Assembly: GCA_947372465.1 (NCBI GenBank)
Contig: CANBTT010000006.1
Coordinates: forward strand, 19,921 to 83,920
Source of the DNA: Burkholderiales bacterium
GTDB lineage: Bacteria > Pseudomonadota > Gammaproteobacteria > Burkholderiales > Burkholderiaceae_C
Reading direction: 5' to 3'
DNA: 64,000 nucleotides
The notes beneath the pieces were generated by a model. The model was not told the DNA's origin. It searched no databases and worked only from the letters and a program-made list of their open reading frames with translations. The position numbers and the translations under genes were made by a program. This document shows, in pieces, positions 39,595-49,896 of the stretch (positions within the stretch are counted from its first letter, which is position 1; each line of letters opens with the position of its first letter).

Positions 39595-41406
39595 ATGAAG
39601 CACATCAGAAATTTTTCAATCATTGCCCACATTGATCATGGTAAATCAACCCTCGCCGATCGTTTGATTCAGCGCTGTGGGGGGCTCGAGGCGCGTGAGA
39701 TGCAGGCGCAAGTTTTGGATTCGATGGACATTGAGAAAGAGCGTGGGATAACCATCAAGGCGCAAACGGCTTCATTGCTGTACAAGGCGAAAAATGGTGA
39801 GACGTACAACCTGAACTTGATCGATACGCCGGGTCACGTTGATTTCTCTTACGAGGTCTCTCGCTCCTTGTCGGCGTGTGAGGGCGCTTTGTTGGTGGTG
39901 GATGCTTCACAAGGTGTAGAGGCTCAAACCGTCGCGAACTGTTACACCGCACTCGACTTGGGTGTGGAGGTGATCCCTGTGCTCAACAAGATGGATTTGC
40001 CTCAGGCCGATCCAGAAAATGCAAAAACAGAAATTGAAGATGTGATCGGGATCGATGCGTCTGATGCCATTCCATGTTCGGCCAAGACCGGCATGGGCAT
40101 TGATGAAATATTAGAAGCCATTGTGGCGCACGTGCCTGAACCCCGGGGCAATCCAGACGGTGCCCTACGCGCCATGATCGTTGACAGCTGGTTTGATAGC
40201 TATGTGGGTGTCGTCATGCTCGTGCGCGTGGTCGATGGCGAGCTCAACTGCGGCGACCGCATCAAAATGATGGCGACGGGGACGACCTACATTGCCGAAA
40301 AATTGGGCGTCTTCACACCGGCCAATCAACCCAAGCAAAAGCTAAGTGCAGGACAGGTGGGCTACATCATTGCGGGCATCAAAGAGTTGCAAGCGGCCAA
40401 AGTGGGTGACACGATCACGCAGATCAAGCAGGGCACGGGTGGCGCGAGCGCCACCGCCACAGAGGCTTTGCCCGGCTTCAAAGAGATTCAGCCCCAGGTG
40501 TTTGCAGGCCTGTACCCAACCGAGGCCAATCAATACGACTCATTGAGAGACAGTCTAGAGAAGTTAAAACTCAATGACGCCTCTCTTCAGTACGAGCCCG
40601 AAGTGTCCCAAGCTTTGGGTTTTGGCTTTCGCTGTGGCTTTCTAGGTCTTTTGCACATGGAGATTGTGCAAGAACGACTCGAGCGAGAGTTTGACCAGGA
40701 CTTGATCACAACCGCCCCCAGTGTGGTCTACCAAGTGGTCAAAGGGGACGGGGAAGTTGTGATGGTAGAGAACCCCTCCAAAATGCCCGAACAAGGCAAG
40801 CTGCAAGAAATCAGAGAGCCCATTGTGACCGTTCACTTGTACATGCCCCAAGAGTATGTCGGTGCGGTGATGACCTTGGCCAATCAAAAACGTGGCGTGC
40901 AACTCAACATGGCCTACCACGGCAGGCAAGTGATGCTGACCTATGAGCTGCCCTTGGGGGAAATCGTTTTGGATTTCTTTGACAAACTCAAATCCGTCTC
41001 AAGAGGCTACGCCTCCATGGACTACGATTTCAAAGAGTACCGTGCCTCGGATGTGGTGAAGGTCGACATTTTGCTCAATGGTGAAAAGGTCGATGCCTTG
41101 TCCATCATTGTGCACCGAACGCAGTCTCAGTACAGAGGTCGCGCCGTGGTTGCAAAAATGAGAGAGATCATCTCCAGGCAAATGTTTGATGTGGCGATTC
41201 AGGCCGCGATTGGTGCTAATATCATCGCTCGCGAGTCGATCAAGGCGCTTAGAAAAAATGTCTTGGCCAAGTGCTACGGGGGAGACATCTCAAGAAAGAG
41301 AAAGCTCCTTGAAAAGCAAAAGGCGGGTAAGAAAAGAATGAAACAAATTGGCTCTGTAGAAGTTCCACAAGAGGCCTTTTTAGCAATACTGCAAGTGGAG
41401 GATTGA
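39595..41406 (+). CDS. lepA: Elongation factor 4 (LepA)
   Basis: [57 protein letters not shown]-terminal [42 protein letters not shown]. Confidence 0.99.
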   Translation: MKHIRNFSIIAHIDHGKSTLADRLIQRCGGLEAREMQAQVLDSMDIEKERGITIKAQTASLLYKAKNGETYNLNLIDTPGHVDFSYEVSRSLSACEGALLVVDASQGVEAQTVANCYTALDLGVEVIPVLNKMDLPQADPENAKTEIEDVIGIDASDAIPCSAKTGMGIDEILEAIVAHVPEPRGNPDGALRAMIVDSWFDSYVGVVMLVRVVDGELNCGDRIKMMATGTTYIAEKLGVFTPANQPKQKLSAGQVGYIIAGIKELQAAKVGDTITQIKQGTGGASATATEALPGFKEIQPQVFAGLYPTEANQYDSLRDSLEKLKLNDASLQYEPEVSQALGFGFRCGFLGLLHMEIVQERLEREFDQDLITTAPSVVYQVVKGDGEVVMVENPSKMPEQGKLQEIREPIVTVHLYMPQEYVGAVMTLANQKRGVQLNMAYHGRQVMLTYELPLGEIVLDFFDKLKSVSRGYASMDYDFKEYRASDVVKVDILLNGEKVDALSIIVHRTQSQYRGRAVVAKMREIISRQMFDVAIQAAIGANIIARESIKALRKNVLAKCYGGDISRKRKLLEKQKAGKKRMKQIGSVEVPQEAFLAILQVED

Positions 41407-41407
41407 T

Positions 41408-42403
41408 GTGGCTATTTTGACAGCGTTTGTTTTAGGGGCCTTTGGCATCTACATTGGCTCTTGGTACCTGGGTTATCAAGAGGGCAACTTTGCTCTTTTG
41501 TTGTTCTCAGCCACCGTGGTCACTGGCATTTATTGGCTTTTTGAGAAAGCCATCTTTTTGCCCAAAAGAATCCAAGAGGCGCAAGCGTTGGACCAAGCCG
41601 AGCACAAGCGCTTGGGTGAACTCGCCAGCATGGGCATTCAACAAGCGCCTTTGGACATTCAAGCCAAACAGCAAGAGATCTTGCGCCAGCCTTGGTGGCT
41701 CGATTGGACGGCGGGTCTGTTTCCCGTGATCTTGGTGGTGTTCGTTTTGCGCTCCTTTTTGTTCGAGCCCTTTAAGATCCCATCGGGCTCGATGATCCCA
41801 ACCCTTTGGGTGGGCGATTTGATATTGGTCAACAAGTTTCACTACGGTATTCGTCTGCCGGTGATCAATTTCAAAGTCACCGACGGTGAGCCCGTTAAAA
41901 GAGGCGATGTGATGGTCTTTCGTTACCCGCCGAACCCGAGTTTGGACTACATCAAGCGCGTGGTGGGTCTGCCAGGCGACGAGGTGGCCTACATCAATAA
42001 AAAGCTCACCATCAATGGTGTGGTCGTGAAAGACGCGGCCGTGCCGGACTTCTTTGAAGAGGACTCTTTGCGCTACATCAAGCAGTTTGAAGAGTCGATG
42101 CCCACAGGCGACACAAAAGACCCGCAAGTGCAACTCGTCAAGCACCGCTTGCTCAATGAAAATGAGCGGCCCGCCTTTGTCGAAGGGGCCAGTAATTTTC
42201 CGTTCAAAGAGCAGTGTCAATACAGTCTTGAGGGCATCGTGTGCAAGGTGCCCGAGGGCCATTACTTCATGATGGGTGACAACAGGGACAATTCCTTGGA
42301 CTCCCGTTACTGGGGCTTTGTACCGGACAAGAACATCGTTGGCCGCGCATTTTATGTGTGGATGAATTTTGGCAACTTGAAACGCATTGGTGGCTTTGAC
42401 TAA
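41408..42403 (+). CDS. lepB: Signal peptidase I
   Basis: FKIPSGSMIPTLWVGDLILVNKF, KRGDVMVFRYPPNPSLDYIKRVVGLPGDEV, MMGDNRDNSLDSRYWGFVP. Confidence 0.98.
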   Translation: MAILTAFVLGAFGIYIGSWYLGYQEGNFALLLFSATVVTGIYWLFEKAIFLPKRIQEAQALDQAEHKRLGELASMGIQQAPLDIQAKQQEILRQPWWLDWTAGLFPVILVVFVLRSFLFEPFKIPSGSMIPTLWVGDLILVNKFHYGIRLPVINFKVTDGEPVKRGDVMVFRYPPNPSLDYIKRVVGLPGDEVAYINKKLTINGVVVKDAAVPDFFEEDSLRYIKQFEESMPTGDTKDPQVQLVKHRLLNENERPAFVEGASNFPFKEQCQYSLEGIVCKVPEGHYFMMGDNRDNSLDSRYWGFVPDKNIVGRAFYVWMNFGNLKRIGGFD

Positions 42404-42422
42404 GTCCTTGTCCTCTCCCCCA

Positions 42423-43106
42423 ATGAGTCGCGCTCATCAAGAGTTGCTTGAGCGGCTGGGTTTGAGCTTTGCCCAGCCCGCCCTTTTGCACCAGGCGCTC
42501 ACCCACCGCAGCTTCAGTTCAAATCACAACGAGAGGCTGGAGTTTTTGGGCGATTCGGTGCTCAATTTGGCCGTTTCAACCATGTTGTACGCCGCCTTGC
42601 CCGACTTGCCTGAGGGGGATTTGTCAAGGGTGAGGGCCAATTTGGTCAAGCAAGACACCTTGCATCAGTTGGCCATGGACCTCAAGTTGCCCATGCTCAT
42701 TCGCCTAGGAGAAGGCGAGATGAAGTCGGGTGGACAAAAACGACCCTCTATCTTGGCCGATACCCTTGAAGCGCTGATTGGTGCTGTGTATTTGGATGCC
42801 GGTTACGACAAAGCACAAGCCTTGGTTTTTCGGCTTTTCGAGCCCATACAAATCAACCCCACCATGCAAGCGGCCTCCAAGGACCCGAAGACAGAGCTGC
42901 AAGAGTGGCTGCAAGCCAAACGACTCAAACTGCCCATCTACCGAGTCGTTGGAACGCTGGGTGCCGCGCATCAACAAACCTTCGATGTGGAGTGCGAGGT
43001 GCCAGAGCTCTCATTGATTGAGAGAGGCATCGGGGGATCAAGAAGAGCGGCAGAACAGGTGGCCGCTTTGGCCATGTTGGAGTCCATCAAGGAAAAGAAA
43101 CAATGA
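42423..43106 (+). CDS. rnc: Ribonuclease III
   Basis: QALTHRSFSSNHNERLEFLGDSVLNLAVS, LADTLEALIGAVYLDAGY, dsRBD C-terminus. Confidence 0.98.
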   Translation: MSRAHQELLERLGLSFAQPALLHQALTHRSFSSNHNERLEFLGDSVLNLAVSTMLYAALPDLPEGDLSRVRANLVKQDTLHQLAMDLKLPMLIRLGEGEMKSGGQKRPSILADTLEALIGAVYLDAGYDKAQALVFRLFEPIQINPTMQAASKDPKTELQEWLQAKRLKLPIYRVVGTLGAAHQQTFDVECEVPELSLIERGIGGSRRAAEQVAALAMLESIKEKKQ

Positions 43107-44182
43107 GTACGCCAAAAGAGAACAAACCAGGCGTAAAAATGCCCAAAGAGCAAAAACGCATCAAGTCCCCCCAACACGCTGCGAGCTTGCCGCCCGCCTT
43201 GGAGTCACTGCAGGACTTGATTGCCAAGCCTGAGGACAGCGCGCATTCTTTGGGGGACGTCCCAGTGCCTGAGCTCAAAGACTTGGGCCCAAGACATGCG
43301 GGCCTCATTGCGATTGTTGGCCGCCCCAATGTGGGCAAATCCACCCTCATGAACGCCTTGGTGGGGCAAAAAATCAGCATCACCTCCAAAAAGGCGCAGA
43401 CCACAAGGCACCGCATCACGGGCATTCGAAATGAGGGCCCCAACCAACTCATTTTTGTCGATACCCCAGGCTTTCAGACCCTGCACAACAATGCTTTGAA
43501 TCGCTCTCTCAACAAAACCGTTGTTGGCGCTGTTGGCGACGTGGACTTGGTGTTGTTTGTGGTGGAGGCCGGTCATTTCAACTCGTCCGATGCCAAAGTG
43601 CTGGACCTCATCAAGCCGGGTACAAAAGTGGTGCTCTTGGCCAACAAGGTTGATCAAGTCAACAACAAAGAGGATCTCATGCCATGGATGAAAGACATGC
43701 AAGAGCGCTTTGATTTTTACGCGATATTTCCAATGTCGGCCAAAAGCAGCAAGGACATCGAACGCTTGGTGCAACTTTGCATCAAAGATTTGCCTGAGCA
43801 GGCATGGTGGTACTTGAACGACGAGCTCACAGATCGCAGCGAAAAGTTTTTGGCCAGTGAGATCATTCGCGAAAAACTGTTTCGCTTAACGGGCGATGAG
43901 TTGCCCTACACCTCGACTGTGATCATTGACAAGTTCACTGAGGAGCCCGGACGCGCGGTGGCTCGCATGATCAAAATCGCTGCCACCATTGTGGTTGAGC
44001 GTGAGGGCCACAAAGCCATGGTCATTGGAGAAAAAGGTGAAAAGCTCAAACGCATGGGCACCGATGCGCGTCAAGAGCTTGAGCGACTGATGGATGCAAA
44101 AGTATTTTTAGAGATTTGGGTCAAAGTGCGCTCAGGCTGGGCCGATGATGAGGCTCGGGTACGCAGCTTTGGCTACGAGTAA
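43103..44182 (+). CDS. era: GTPase Era with extended N-terminus
   Basis: IAIVGRPNVGKSTLMNALVGQKISITSKKAQTTRHRITGI, FVDTPGFQ, KH domain VEREGHKAMVIGEKGEKLKRMG; ATGA overlap with rnc. Confidence 0.98.
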   Translation: MSTPKENKPGVKMPKEQKRIKSPQHAASLPPALESLQDLIAKPEDSAHSLGDVPVPELKDLGPRHAGLIAIVGRPNVGKSTLMNALVGQKISITSKKAQTTRHRITGIRNEGPNQLIFVDTPGFQTLHNNALNRSLNKTVVGAVGDVDLVLFVVEAGHFNSSDAKVLDLIKPGTKVVLLANKVDQVNNKEDLMPWMKDMQERFDFYAIFPMSAKSSKDIERLVQLCIKDLPEQAWWYLNDELTDRSEKFLASEIIREKLFRLTGDELPYTSTVIIDKFTEEPGRAVARMIKIAATIVVEREGHKAMVIGEKGEKLKRMGTDARQELERLMDAKVFLEIWVKVRSGWADDEARVRSFGYE

Positions 44183-45038
44183 GAAAAGTTCACTCACCCG
44201 CACAACCGAGGAGCCCTCCTTTGTGCTGCACCGTTACCCCTGGAGTGAGTCGAGTTTGGTGTTGGATGTGTTCACCCGCCACCATGGACGGCTGGTCTTG
44301 GTGGCCAAAGGGGCCAAGCGCCCACACTCCAACTTCAGGCCCGTGCTCATGCCCTTGCAGCCCTTGAGCCTGGGCTTCAGTGGGGACCAAGAGGTCAGAA
44401 ATCTATCCGCCGCAGATTGGGTCGGTGGGCACGTCATGCCTCAAGGCGAGTCCTTGCTCAGTGGCTTTTATTTGAACGAGCTCCTCTTGAAGATGCTTGC
44501 ACGTGAAGATCCACACCCCGAGTTGTTTGATGTCTACAAAGATGTGGTGCAGATTTTGTCGGGTGGCTTTGAGCAGACCTTGGGCCCCCTTTTGAGAACG
44601 TTTGAGCTTTTGATGCTCTCGCATTTGGGTCATTTGCCCAATTTAACCGCACAGACCTCCACGCTTGAGCCCCTCAAGGACATGGAGCTTTACGCCTTGA
44701 TCCCAGAGGTCGGTCTGAGCCGGGTGATGTTCAAAGACCTCATGGGCCGCTCTGAGGCTGGTGCAAGCACGGACTCACGCGACGCGCCATCGAGCAGCGA
44801 CTCGGCCACGATGATGCACCGCGCCAAAACCATGGCGCTCACGGGCGTGCAGTGGCGCGCTTTGTCGCAGGCCTTGCATGCGCCGAACGCTTTGACCAGC
44901 ACCTTGCGCTTGTGTGCAGAAATGGAGCCACAAAGTCGACAAGCCTTGCAGTCGCAATTGCGACAAATCATACATTTTCATTGCGGCATGGCGACTTTAA
45001 AGACCAGGCAGTTTATGATCGATATTCAGGCCTTGTAG
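44145..45038 (+). CDS. recO: DNA repair protein RecO
   Basis: FVLHRYPWSESSLVLDVFTRHHGRLVLVAKGAKRPHSNFRPVLMPLQPLSLGFSG; follows era. Start uncertain. Confidence 0.95.
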   Translation: MMRLGYAALATSKKSSLTRTTEEPSFVLHRYPWSESSLVLDVFTRHHGRLVLVAKGAKRPHSNFRPVLMPLQPLSLGFSGDQEVRNLSAADWVGGHVMPQGESLLSGFYLNELLLKMLAREDPHPELFDVYKDVVQILSGGFEQTLGPLLRTFELLMLSHLGHLPNLTAQTSTLEPLKDMELYALIPEVGLSRVMFKDLMGRSEAGASTDSRDAPSSSDSATMMHRAKTMALTGVQWRALSQALHAPNALTSTLRLCAEMEPQSRQALQSQLRQIIHFHCGMATLKTRQFMIDIQAL

Positions 45039-45088
45039 ACACAGACCTGTTTCATCTTTCCATCTTTTCTCCAAAGTGAAAACTCACC

Positions 45089-45895
45089 ATGTCTGAAACT
45101 GCTTTGCATCACAAGCGCCCAAGCCTGCACCCATGTGCTTTGTCGGTGAATCTGAACAAAGTGGCCTTGTTGCGAAATGCCCGCGAGCTTGATCTCCCGA
45201 GCGTGACACACGCGGCTCGCCTGTGTTTAAAAGCCGGTGCCCACGGCTTGACCGTGCATCCCCGGCCCGATGCGCGGCACATTCGCGACCATGATGTCGA
45301 GCTCTTGAGTGCCTTGCTCAAAGAGTGGCCAGGTCGTGAATTCAACATCGAGGGCAACCCCTTTCACAATTTGATGGGTTTGGTTGAACGCTTTCGTCCC
45401 CATCAAGCCACCTTGGTGCCCGATGGCATGGCGCAGTCCACCAGCGACCACGGCTGGCAACTGCCCCATGACTTGGAGGCCTTGAGGCCCAAGGTTGAAC
45501 AATTGAAAGCTTGGGGCGTTCGGGTGAGTTTGTTCATGGACCCCATCCCTGAGATGATGGTCCACTGCAAGGCCTTGGGTGTTGAGCGCATTGAGCTTTA
45601 TACAGAGGGGTTTGCCCGCGCTTATGCCCTTGAAGCAGATCCAAGCAACAGCACGCGCATGGCGTCAGCCATCGCGCCCTACATTGATTGCGCCAAGGCG
45701 GCGCAAGCCCTGGGGCTTGAGGTCAATGCGGGGCATGATTTGAATGCCCTGAATTTGAACTGTTTCTTGTCCCATGTGCCCCATGTCAAAGAGGTCTCCA
45801 TCGGTCATGCATTCATTGCCGATGCCTTGGTTTTGGGCTACGAGCGCGCTGTGCACTTGTACCTGGAGCAAATGCCTGGGAGTCAAGCCACATGA
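45089..45895 (+). CDS. pdxJ: Pyridoxine 5'-phosphate synthase
   Basis: [71 protein letters not shown]. Confidence 0.97.
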   Translation: MSETALHHKRPSLHPCALSVNLNKVALLRNARELDLPSVTHAARLCLKAGAHGLTVHPRPDARHIRDHDVELLSALLKEWPGREFNIEGNPFHNLMGLVERFRPHQATLVPDGMAQSTSDHGWQLPHDLEALRPKVEQLKAWGVRVSLFMDPIPEMMVHCKALGVERIELYTEGFARAYALEADPSNSTRMASAIAPYIDCAKAAQALGLEVNAGHDLNALNLNCFLSHVPHVKEVSIGHAFIADALVLGYERAVHLYLEQMPGSQAT

Positions 45896-46308
45896 CGGTG
45901 GGCAAAGTGGTCTATGGCATTGGCACCGATGTTTGCGACATTCGTCGCATTCGATCAAGTTATGAGCGCTACGGTGAGCGATTCTTGCACCGCATCTTAA
46001 CGCCCAAGGAGGTGGAGGTGTTCAAGCGACGCTCAGAGAGGTGGCCTGAGCGAGGTGTGCGTTACTTGGCCACTCGATTTTCAGCCAAAGAATCCTTCAG
46101 CAAAGCCATTGGACTTGGGATGAGGCATCCCATGAGCTGGCGCTCTTGCGAAATCTCCAATGCCCCGTCCGGTGAGCCTCAAATTGTGCTCTATGGTGAG
46201 CTTGAAATTTGGTGCCAAGCGCTTCGCTTGAGTGCCAAAGTCAGTGTCTCCGATGAGAGCGAGTACGCCATCAGTTTTGTGACTGTTGAGCAGTGTCTTG
46301 AACCTTAA
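45892..46308 (+). CDS. acpS: Holo-ACP synthase
   Basis: [58 protein letters not shown]. Confidence 0.97.
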   Translation: MTVGKVVYGIGTDVCDIRRIRSSYERYGERFLHRILTPKEVEVFKRRSERWPERGVRYLATRFSAKESFSKAIGLGMRHPMSWRSCEISNAPSGEPQIVLYGELEIWCQALRLSAKVSVSDESEYAISFVTVEQCLEP

Positions 46309-46329
46309 TTCCTTTGTTGACCCTAGCCT

Positions 46330-47496
46330 ATGAAAAACATCTCTAAGCCGCTTGCCTTGAAGAAACGATTCAAAGACGCGTTCGTCCACTCGCCAGTGCT
46401 CCTCGACATTCATGGCCTGAGCTTGACGCGAGATGATCGCCGTCGATTGCTGCACCCCTTAACGGGTGGGGTGATTTTGTTTGCCAGAAACTGGCAGAAC
46501 AAAAAACAATTGATCGCTTTGTGTGAAGAGATCAAGGCCTTGCGCGCTGAGTTGCTCATTTGTGTGGACCACGAAGGCGGTCGCGTGCAGCGCTTCAAAA
46601 CCGATGGCTTTACCCATTTGCCCCCCATGCTCAGTCTGGGAGAGCAGTGGTCAAAGCGAGGTGCATTTGCCCAGCACGATGATGGTTTGTCGGTTTTGGA
46701 GGCCACGAACCGCGCGACCGCCATGGGCTTTGTCATGGCCAGTGAACTCAGGGCTTGTGGCGTGGACTTTAGTTTTGCGCCGGTGCTGGATTTGGATCAC
46801 GGCAGGAGCGATGTCATTTTTGATCGCGCCTTTCACCGCGATCCAAGGGTGGTGAGTTTGCTGTCAAAGAGTTTCATGCAAGGCATGATGCAAGCGGGGA
46901 TGGCCAATTGCGGGAAACATTTTCCGGGCCACGGGTTTGTGCAAGCAGACTCGCACACCGAGTTGCCCATTGATCACCGCGCTTTAAAAGACATCATGAA
47001 AGACGATGTGCTGCCTTACAAGGCCTTGAGCAGTTCTTTGATGAGTGTCATGCCTGCACATGTCATTTATCCAAAAGTGGACTCCAAGCAAACCGGCTTT
47101 TCAAGCGTTTGGTTGCAGACCATTTTGCGCGCTCAGTTGGGCTTCACCGGCGCCATCATCAGCGATGACTTGTCCATGAAGGGTGCCAGGGAGTTGGAGG
47201 GGCAGGTGCTGAGCTATGCAAAGGCGGCCGTTCAAGCCCTGAATGCGGGTTGTGACTTGTTGTTGCTGTGCAATCAAAGCGTGATCAAATCCGGACAAAG
47301 CCACAACGATGTGCTCGATGTGTTTTTGCAAGAGTTGGGAGACGAATTGCTCCTGGGTCATTGGGCGCTGAGCGCGAGCAGCGAGTACAGAAGGCGCGCA
47401 CTCTTGGGGCAAGGTCCGGCCTTCACATGGTCAGATTTGATGCGCGACCCCAGGTACCAACAAGCGCTGCATCAGACCCTTGCCCCAGGCCTGTGA
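46330..47496 (+). CDS. nagZ: Beta-N-acetylhexosaminidase
   Basis: GGVILFARNWQNKKQL, CVDHEGGRVQRFKTDGFTHLPPM, NCGKHFPGHGFVQADSHTELP. Confidence 0.97.
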   Translation: MKNISKPLALKKRFKDAFVHSPVLLDIHGLSLTRDDRRRLLHPLTGGVILFARNWQNKKQLIALCEEIKALRAELLICVDHEGGRVQRFKTDGFTHLPPMLSLGEQWSKRGAFAQHDDGLSVLEATNRATAMGFVMASELRACGVDFSFAPVLDLDHGRSDVIFDRAFHRDPRVVSLLSKSFMQGMMQAGMANCGKHFPGHGFVQADSHTELPIDHRALKDIMKDDVLPYKALSSSLMSVMPAHVIYPKVDSKQTGFSSVWLQTILRAQLGFTGAIISDDLSMKGARELEGQVLSYAKAAVQALNAGCDLLLLCNQSVIKSGQSHNDVLDVFLQELGDELLLGHWALSASSEYRRRALLGQGPAFTWSDLMRDPRYQQALHQTLAPGL

Positions 47497-47528
47497 TGTG
47501 CGACAAATTTGCAATTAATCGTCGCACA
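47497..47528. promoter_or_regulatory. 8-bp perfect inverted repeat abutting the nagZ stop codon
   Basis: TGTGCGAC-N16-GTCGCACA; no T-tract follows. Confidence 0.4.
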
Positions 47529-47698
47529 GATGGATTTGGACAGCATTAGCGGTTAGACTGAGCGTTGGTTTGGGGCATGTCTCAAATCTTGTCTCCCAAC
47601 CTGAGGATTCGCTTTTGGCAACCAAATCGGGAAAGACTCAAGTCGACGGCAGTGGCCTTCGATTCACGAGCCGTGAGAACGGCTCGCCCTTCATCGGT

Positions 47699-47848
47699 AT
47701 GGGTAAAGTGGGTGAAACCATGTCTTGCATCAAGTGTGGGGTCCACAAGCCGCGGCGGTTGGGCAGTCAAAGAAGATTTATTGGTGGGCTTGCTTTCTTT
47801 TGCTTTGAGTGCAAGCCAGCCATTTTGGTCCCGTCCAAACCGGCATGA
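47699..47848 (+). CDS. Small zinc-ribbon-like protein
   Basis: MGKVGETMSCIKCGVHKPRRLGSQRRFIGGLAFFCFECKPAILVPSKPA contains two CxxC knuckles (CIKC, CFEC). It is the C-terminal part of a longer ORF starting at 47570. Confidence 0.5.
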   Translation: MGKVGETMSCIKCGVHKPRRLGSQRRFIGGLAFFCFECKPAILVPSKPA

Positions 47849-47979
47849 ATTCGGTCTGTGTGCTTTTGGGGCGCGGTGTCTTTCATCCATTGAAAGCGCC
47901 CACCTCACGCATGGGTTTCTTTCTCAACTGGCCAGCATTGTCTCTTTGTAGACGAGTGGTTTAACTTCATCTTGCAATC

Positions 47980-48141
47980 ATGGCAACACCCAACTACAAC
48001 TACGAAAAGCGCCAAAGAGAATTGGCCAAGAAAAAGAAAAAAGAAGATAAATTAAAAGAGCGCGAGTCCCGCAAAGGTGACAGCGAACCCCATGGCCAGG
48101 CCCACCCTGGCGAGCCTCCTGCTGCACAACCCCTGCCCTAA
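47980..48141 (+). CDS. Short lysine-rich conserved protein (53 aa), below the ORF-track size cut-off
   Basis: MATPNYNYEKRQRELAKKKKKEDKLKERESRKGDSEPHGQAHPGEPPAAQPLP* read directly from the sequence. Resembles a short 'xxPNYxxEKRQRELAKKKKKE' proteobacterial family. Confidence 0.8.
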   Translation: MATPNYNYEKRQRELAKKKKKEDKLKERESRKGDSEPHGQAHPGEPPAAQPLP

Positions 48142-48214
48142 ATCGACTGGTGCGTTGTGGCTCACACCAAAGCCTGTGACCCCAAGCACCCAGCACCTTC
48201 ATGCGTGCTCAGGC

Positions 48215-48249
48215 CCTTAAAAAAAGAGATCAATGCTCTCTTTTTAAGG
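48215..48249. terminator. Bidirectional A/T-rich terminator hairpin overlapping the lysS 3' end
   Basis: CCTTAAAAAAAGAGA-TCAATGC-TCTCTTTTTAAGG between convergent genes. Confidence 0.75.
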
Positions 48250-49795
48250 CGGGAAACAAAATCACATCTCGAATGCTGGGGCTGTTGGTGAGCATCATCA
48301 TCAAACGGTCAATGCCAATGCCGCAACCCGCTGTCGGGGGCATGCCGTATTCAAGCGCCCGCACGAAATCGTGGTCAAAGAACATGGCCTCATCGTCACC
48401 GCTGTCCTTTTGTGCCACTTGGGCGTTGAAGCGCTGCGCTTGATCCTCTGCATCGTTCAACTCGCTAAAGCCGTTGCCAAACTCACGACCCGTGATGTAG
48501 AGCTCAAAGCGCTCCGTCACGCCTGGTTTGGTGTCACTTTCACGGGCCAGTGGGGAGATCTCCACCGGGTGCTCGCAAATGAAGGTGGGCTGCCAGAGTT
48601 GGCTCTCGACCGTTTCTTCAAAGTATTTCACTTGCAGACTTGCCAGTGAGAGAGTTGATAAACGGTCTTTTTCTTCATTGAGTCCGAGTTTTTTCAAGGC
48701 CACCATGAGCCACTCTTTGTCCTCGACGCGAACATCGGAGGGGCCATATTTGAGGATGGCTTGAGGGATGGTGAGGCGCTCAAACTCTTGACTCAAGTCC
48801 ACCGCCTTGTCCGCATAATTTAAATGCAGTGTTCCCACCGAACTCAGCGCGACACTGCGGATCAACTCCTGCGTAAAGCTCATCAAGTCCAAATAGTTCC
48901 AGTAAGCGGCGTAGAACTCCATCATCGTGAATTCGGGGTTGTGACGCACCGAGATGCCCTCATTGCGGAAATTCCTGTTGATCTCAAACACCCGCTCAAA
49001 CCCGCCAACGATCAAGCGCTTCAAGTACAACTCTGGGGCAATGCGCAAGAACATTTCTTGGTCCAATGCATTGTGGTGGGTGGAGAAAGGCTTGGCATTG
49101 GCGCCCCCAGGGATGGGGTGCAACATGGGCGTCTCCACTTCCAAAAAACCGTGTTGGACCATGAACTCGCGCATGCTGGTGATGGCCTTGGAGCGGGCTT
49201 TGAAGCGCTCCCTTGTGCTCTCATCGACCATCAAGTCGATGTAGCGTTGGCGGTACTTCACCTCTTGATCCTTCATGCCGTGGAATTTGTCGGGCATGGG
49301 CCGCAAGCTCTTGGTGAGCAGACGGATCTCGCTTGCGTGAATGGACAACTCCCCCGTTTTGGTGAAAAACAAGGGGCCTTCGGCGGCAACGATGTCGCCC
49401 AAATCCCAGTGCTTAAAGCGCTCGTACACCTCTTCACCCATGTGCTCTTTGGTGATGTAGACCTGAATTTTGGAGGTGCTGTCTTGTAGGGTGGCAAAAC
49501 TCGCTTTGCCCATCACGCGTTTGAGCATCATGCGACCGGCCACCTTGACATGGATGTGGGCCTCTTTGAGCGCCTCGGCTGGCCGCAGATCGAATTCGTC
49601 GTGCAGTGCCTTGGCGTGGTGGGTCGGCTTGAAGTCGTTGGGAAACGCAATCCCGCGACCCGCACGCTGAAGATCTTTGAGGACTTTGAGTTTTTCCCGT
49701 CTCTCGTGGATGAGTTGGTTCTCATCGACGGGCTGGGCGCTCTCGTGGTCTGGCGTGTTGGAGGGGTCCTTGGGGGCTAATTTGGGATCGGTCAT
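48230..49795 (-). CDS. lysS: Lysine--tRNA ligase (class II)
   Basis: [113 protein letters not shown]. Confidence 0.99.
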   Translation of the reverse strand: MTDPKLAPKDPSNTPDHESAQPVDENQLIHERREKLKVLKDLQRAGRGIAFPNDFKPTHHAKALHDEFDLRPAEALKEAHIHVKVAGRMMLKRVMGKASFATLQDSTSKIQVYITKEHMGEEVYERFKHWDLGDIVAAEGPLFFTKTGELSIHASEIRLLTKSLRPMPDKFHGMKDQEVKYRQRYIDLMVDESTRERFKARSKAITSMREFMVQHGFLEVETPMLHPIPGGANAKPFSTHHNALDQEMFLRIAPELYLKRLIVGGFERVFEINRNFRNEGISVRHNPEFTMMEFYAAYWNYLDLMSFTQELIRSVALSSVGTLHLNYADKAVDLSQEFERLTIPQAILKYGPSDVRVEDKEWLMVALKKLGLNEEKDRLSTLSLASLQVKYFEETVESQLWQPTFICEHPVEISPLARESDTKPGVTERFELYITGREFGNGFSELNDAEDQAQRFNAQVAQKDSGDDEAMFFDHDFVRALEYGMPPTAGCGIGIDRLMMMLTNSPSIRDVILFPALKREH

Positions 49796-49896
49796 GGGGT
49801 CGCGGTACGTAAAGGGAGAGAAGGTGAAAAAGGCTTGAGCATGGGTGTGGTGCGCAGCTGAGACAAGGGGAGGGGTCTGGCGTTGCGCATTTGTTT

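Noticed and set aside
41507-42262. 251-aa minus-strand ORF
   Set aside because: Antisense shadow of lepB; a common artefact in this codon usage.
47582-47908. 108-aa minus-strand ORF
   Set aside because: No motif, and it overlaps the better-supported CxxC-bearing plus-strand frame.
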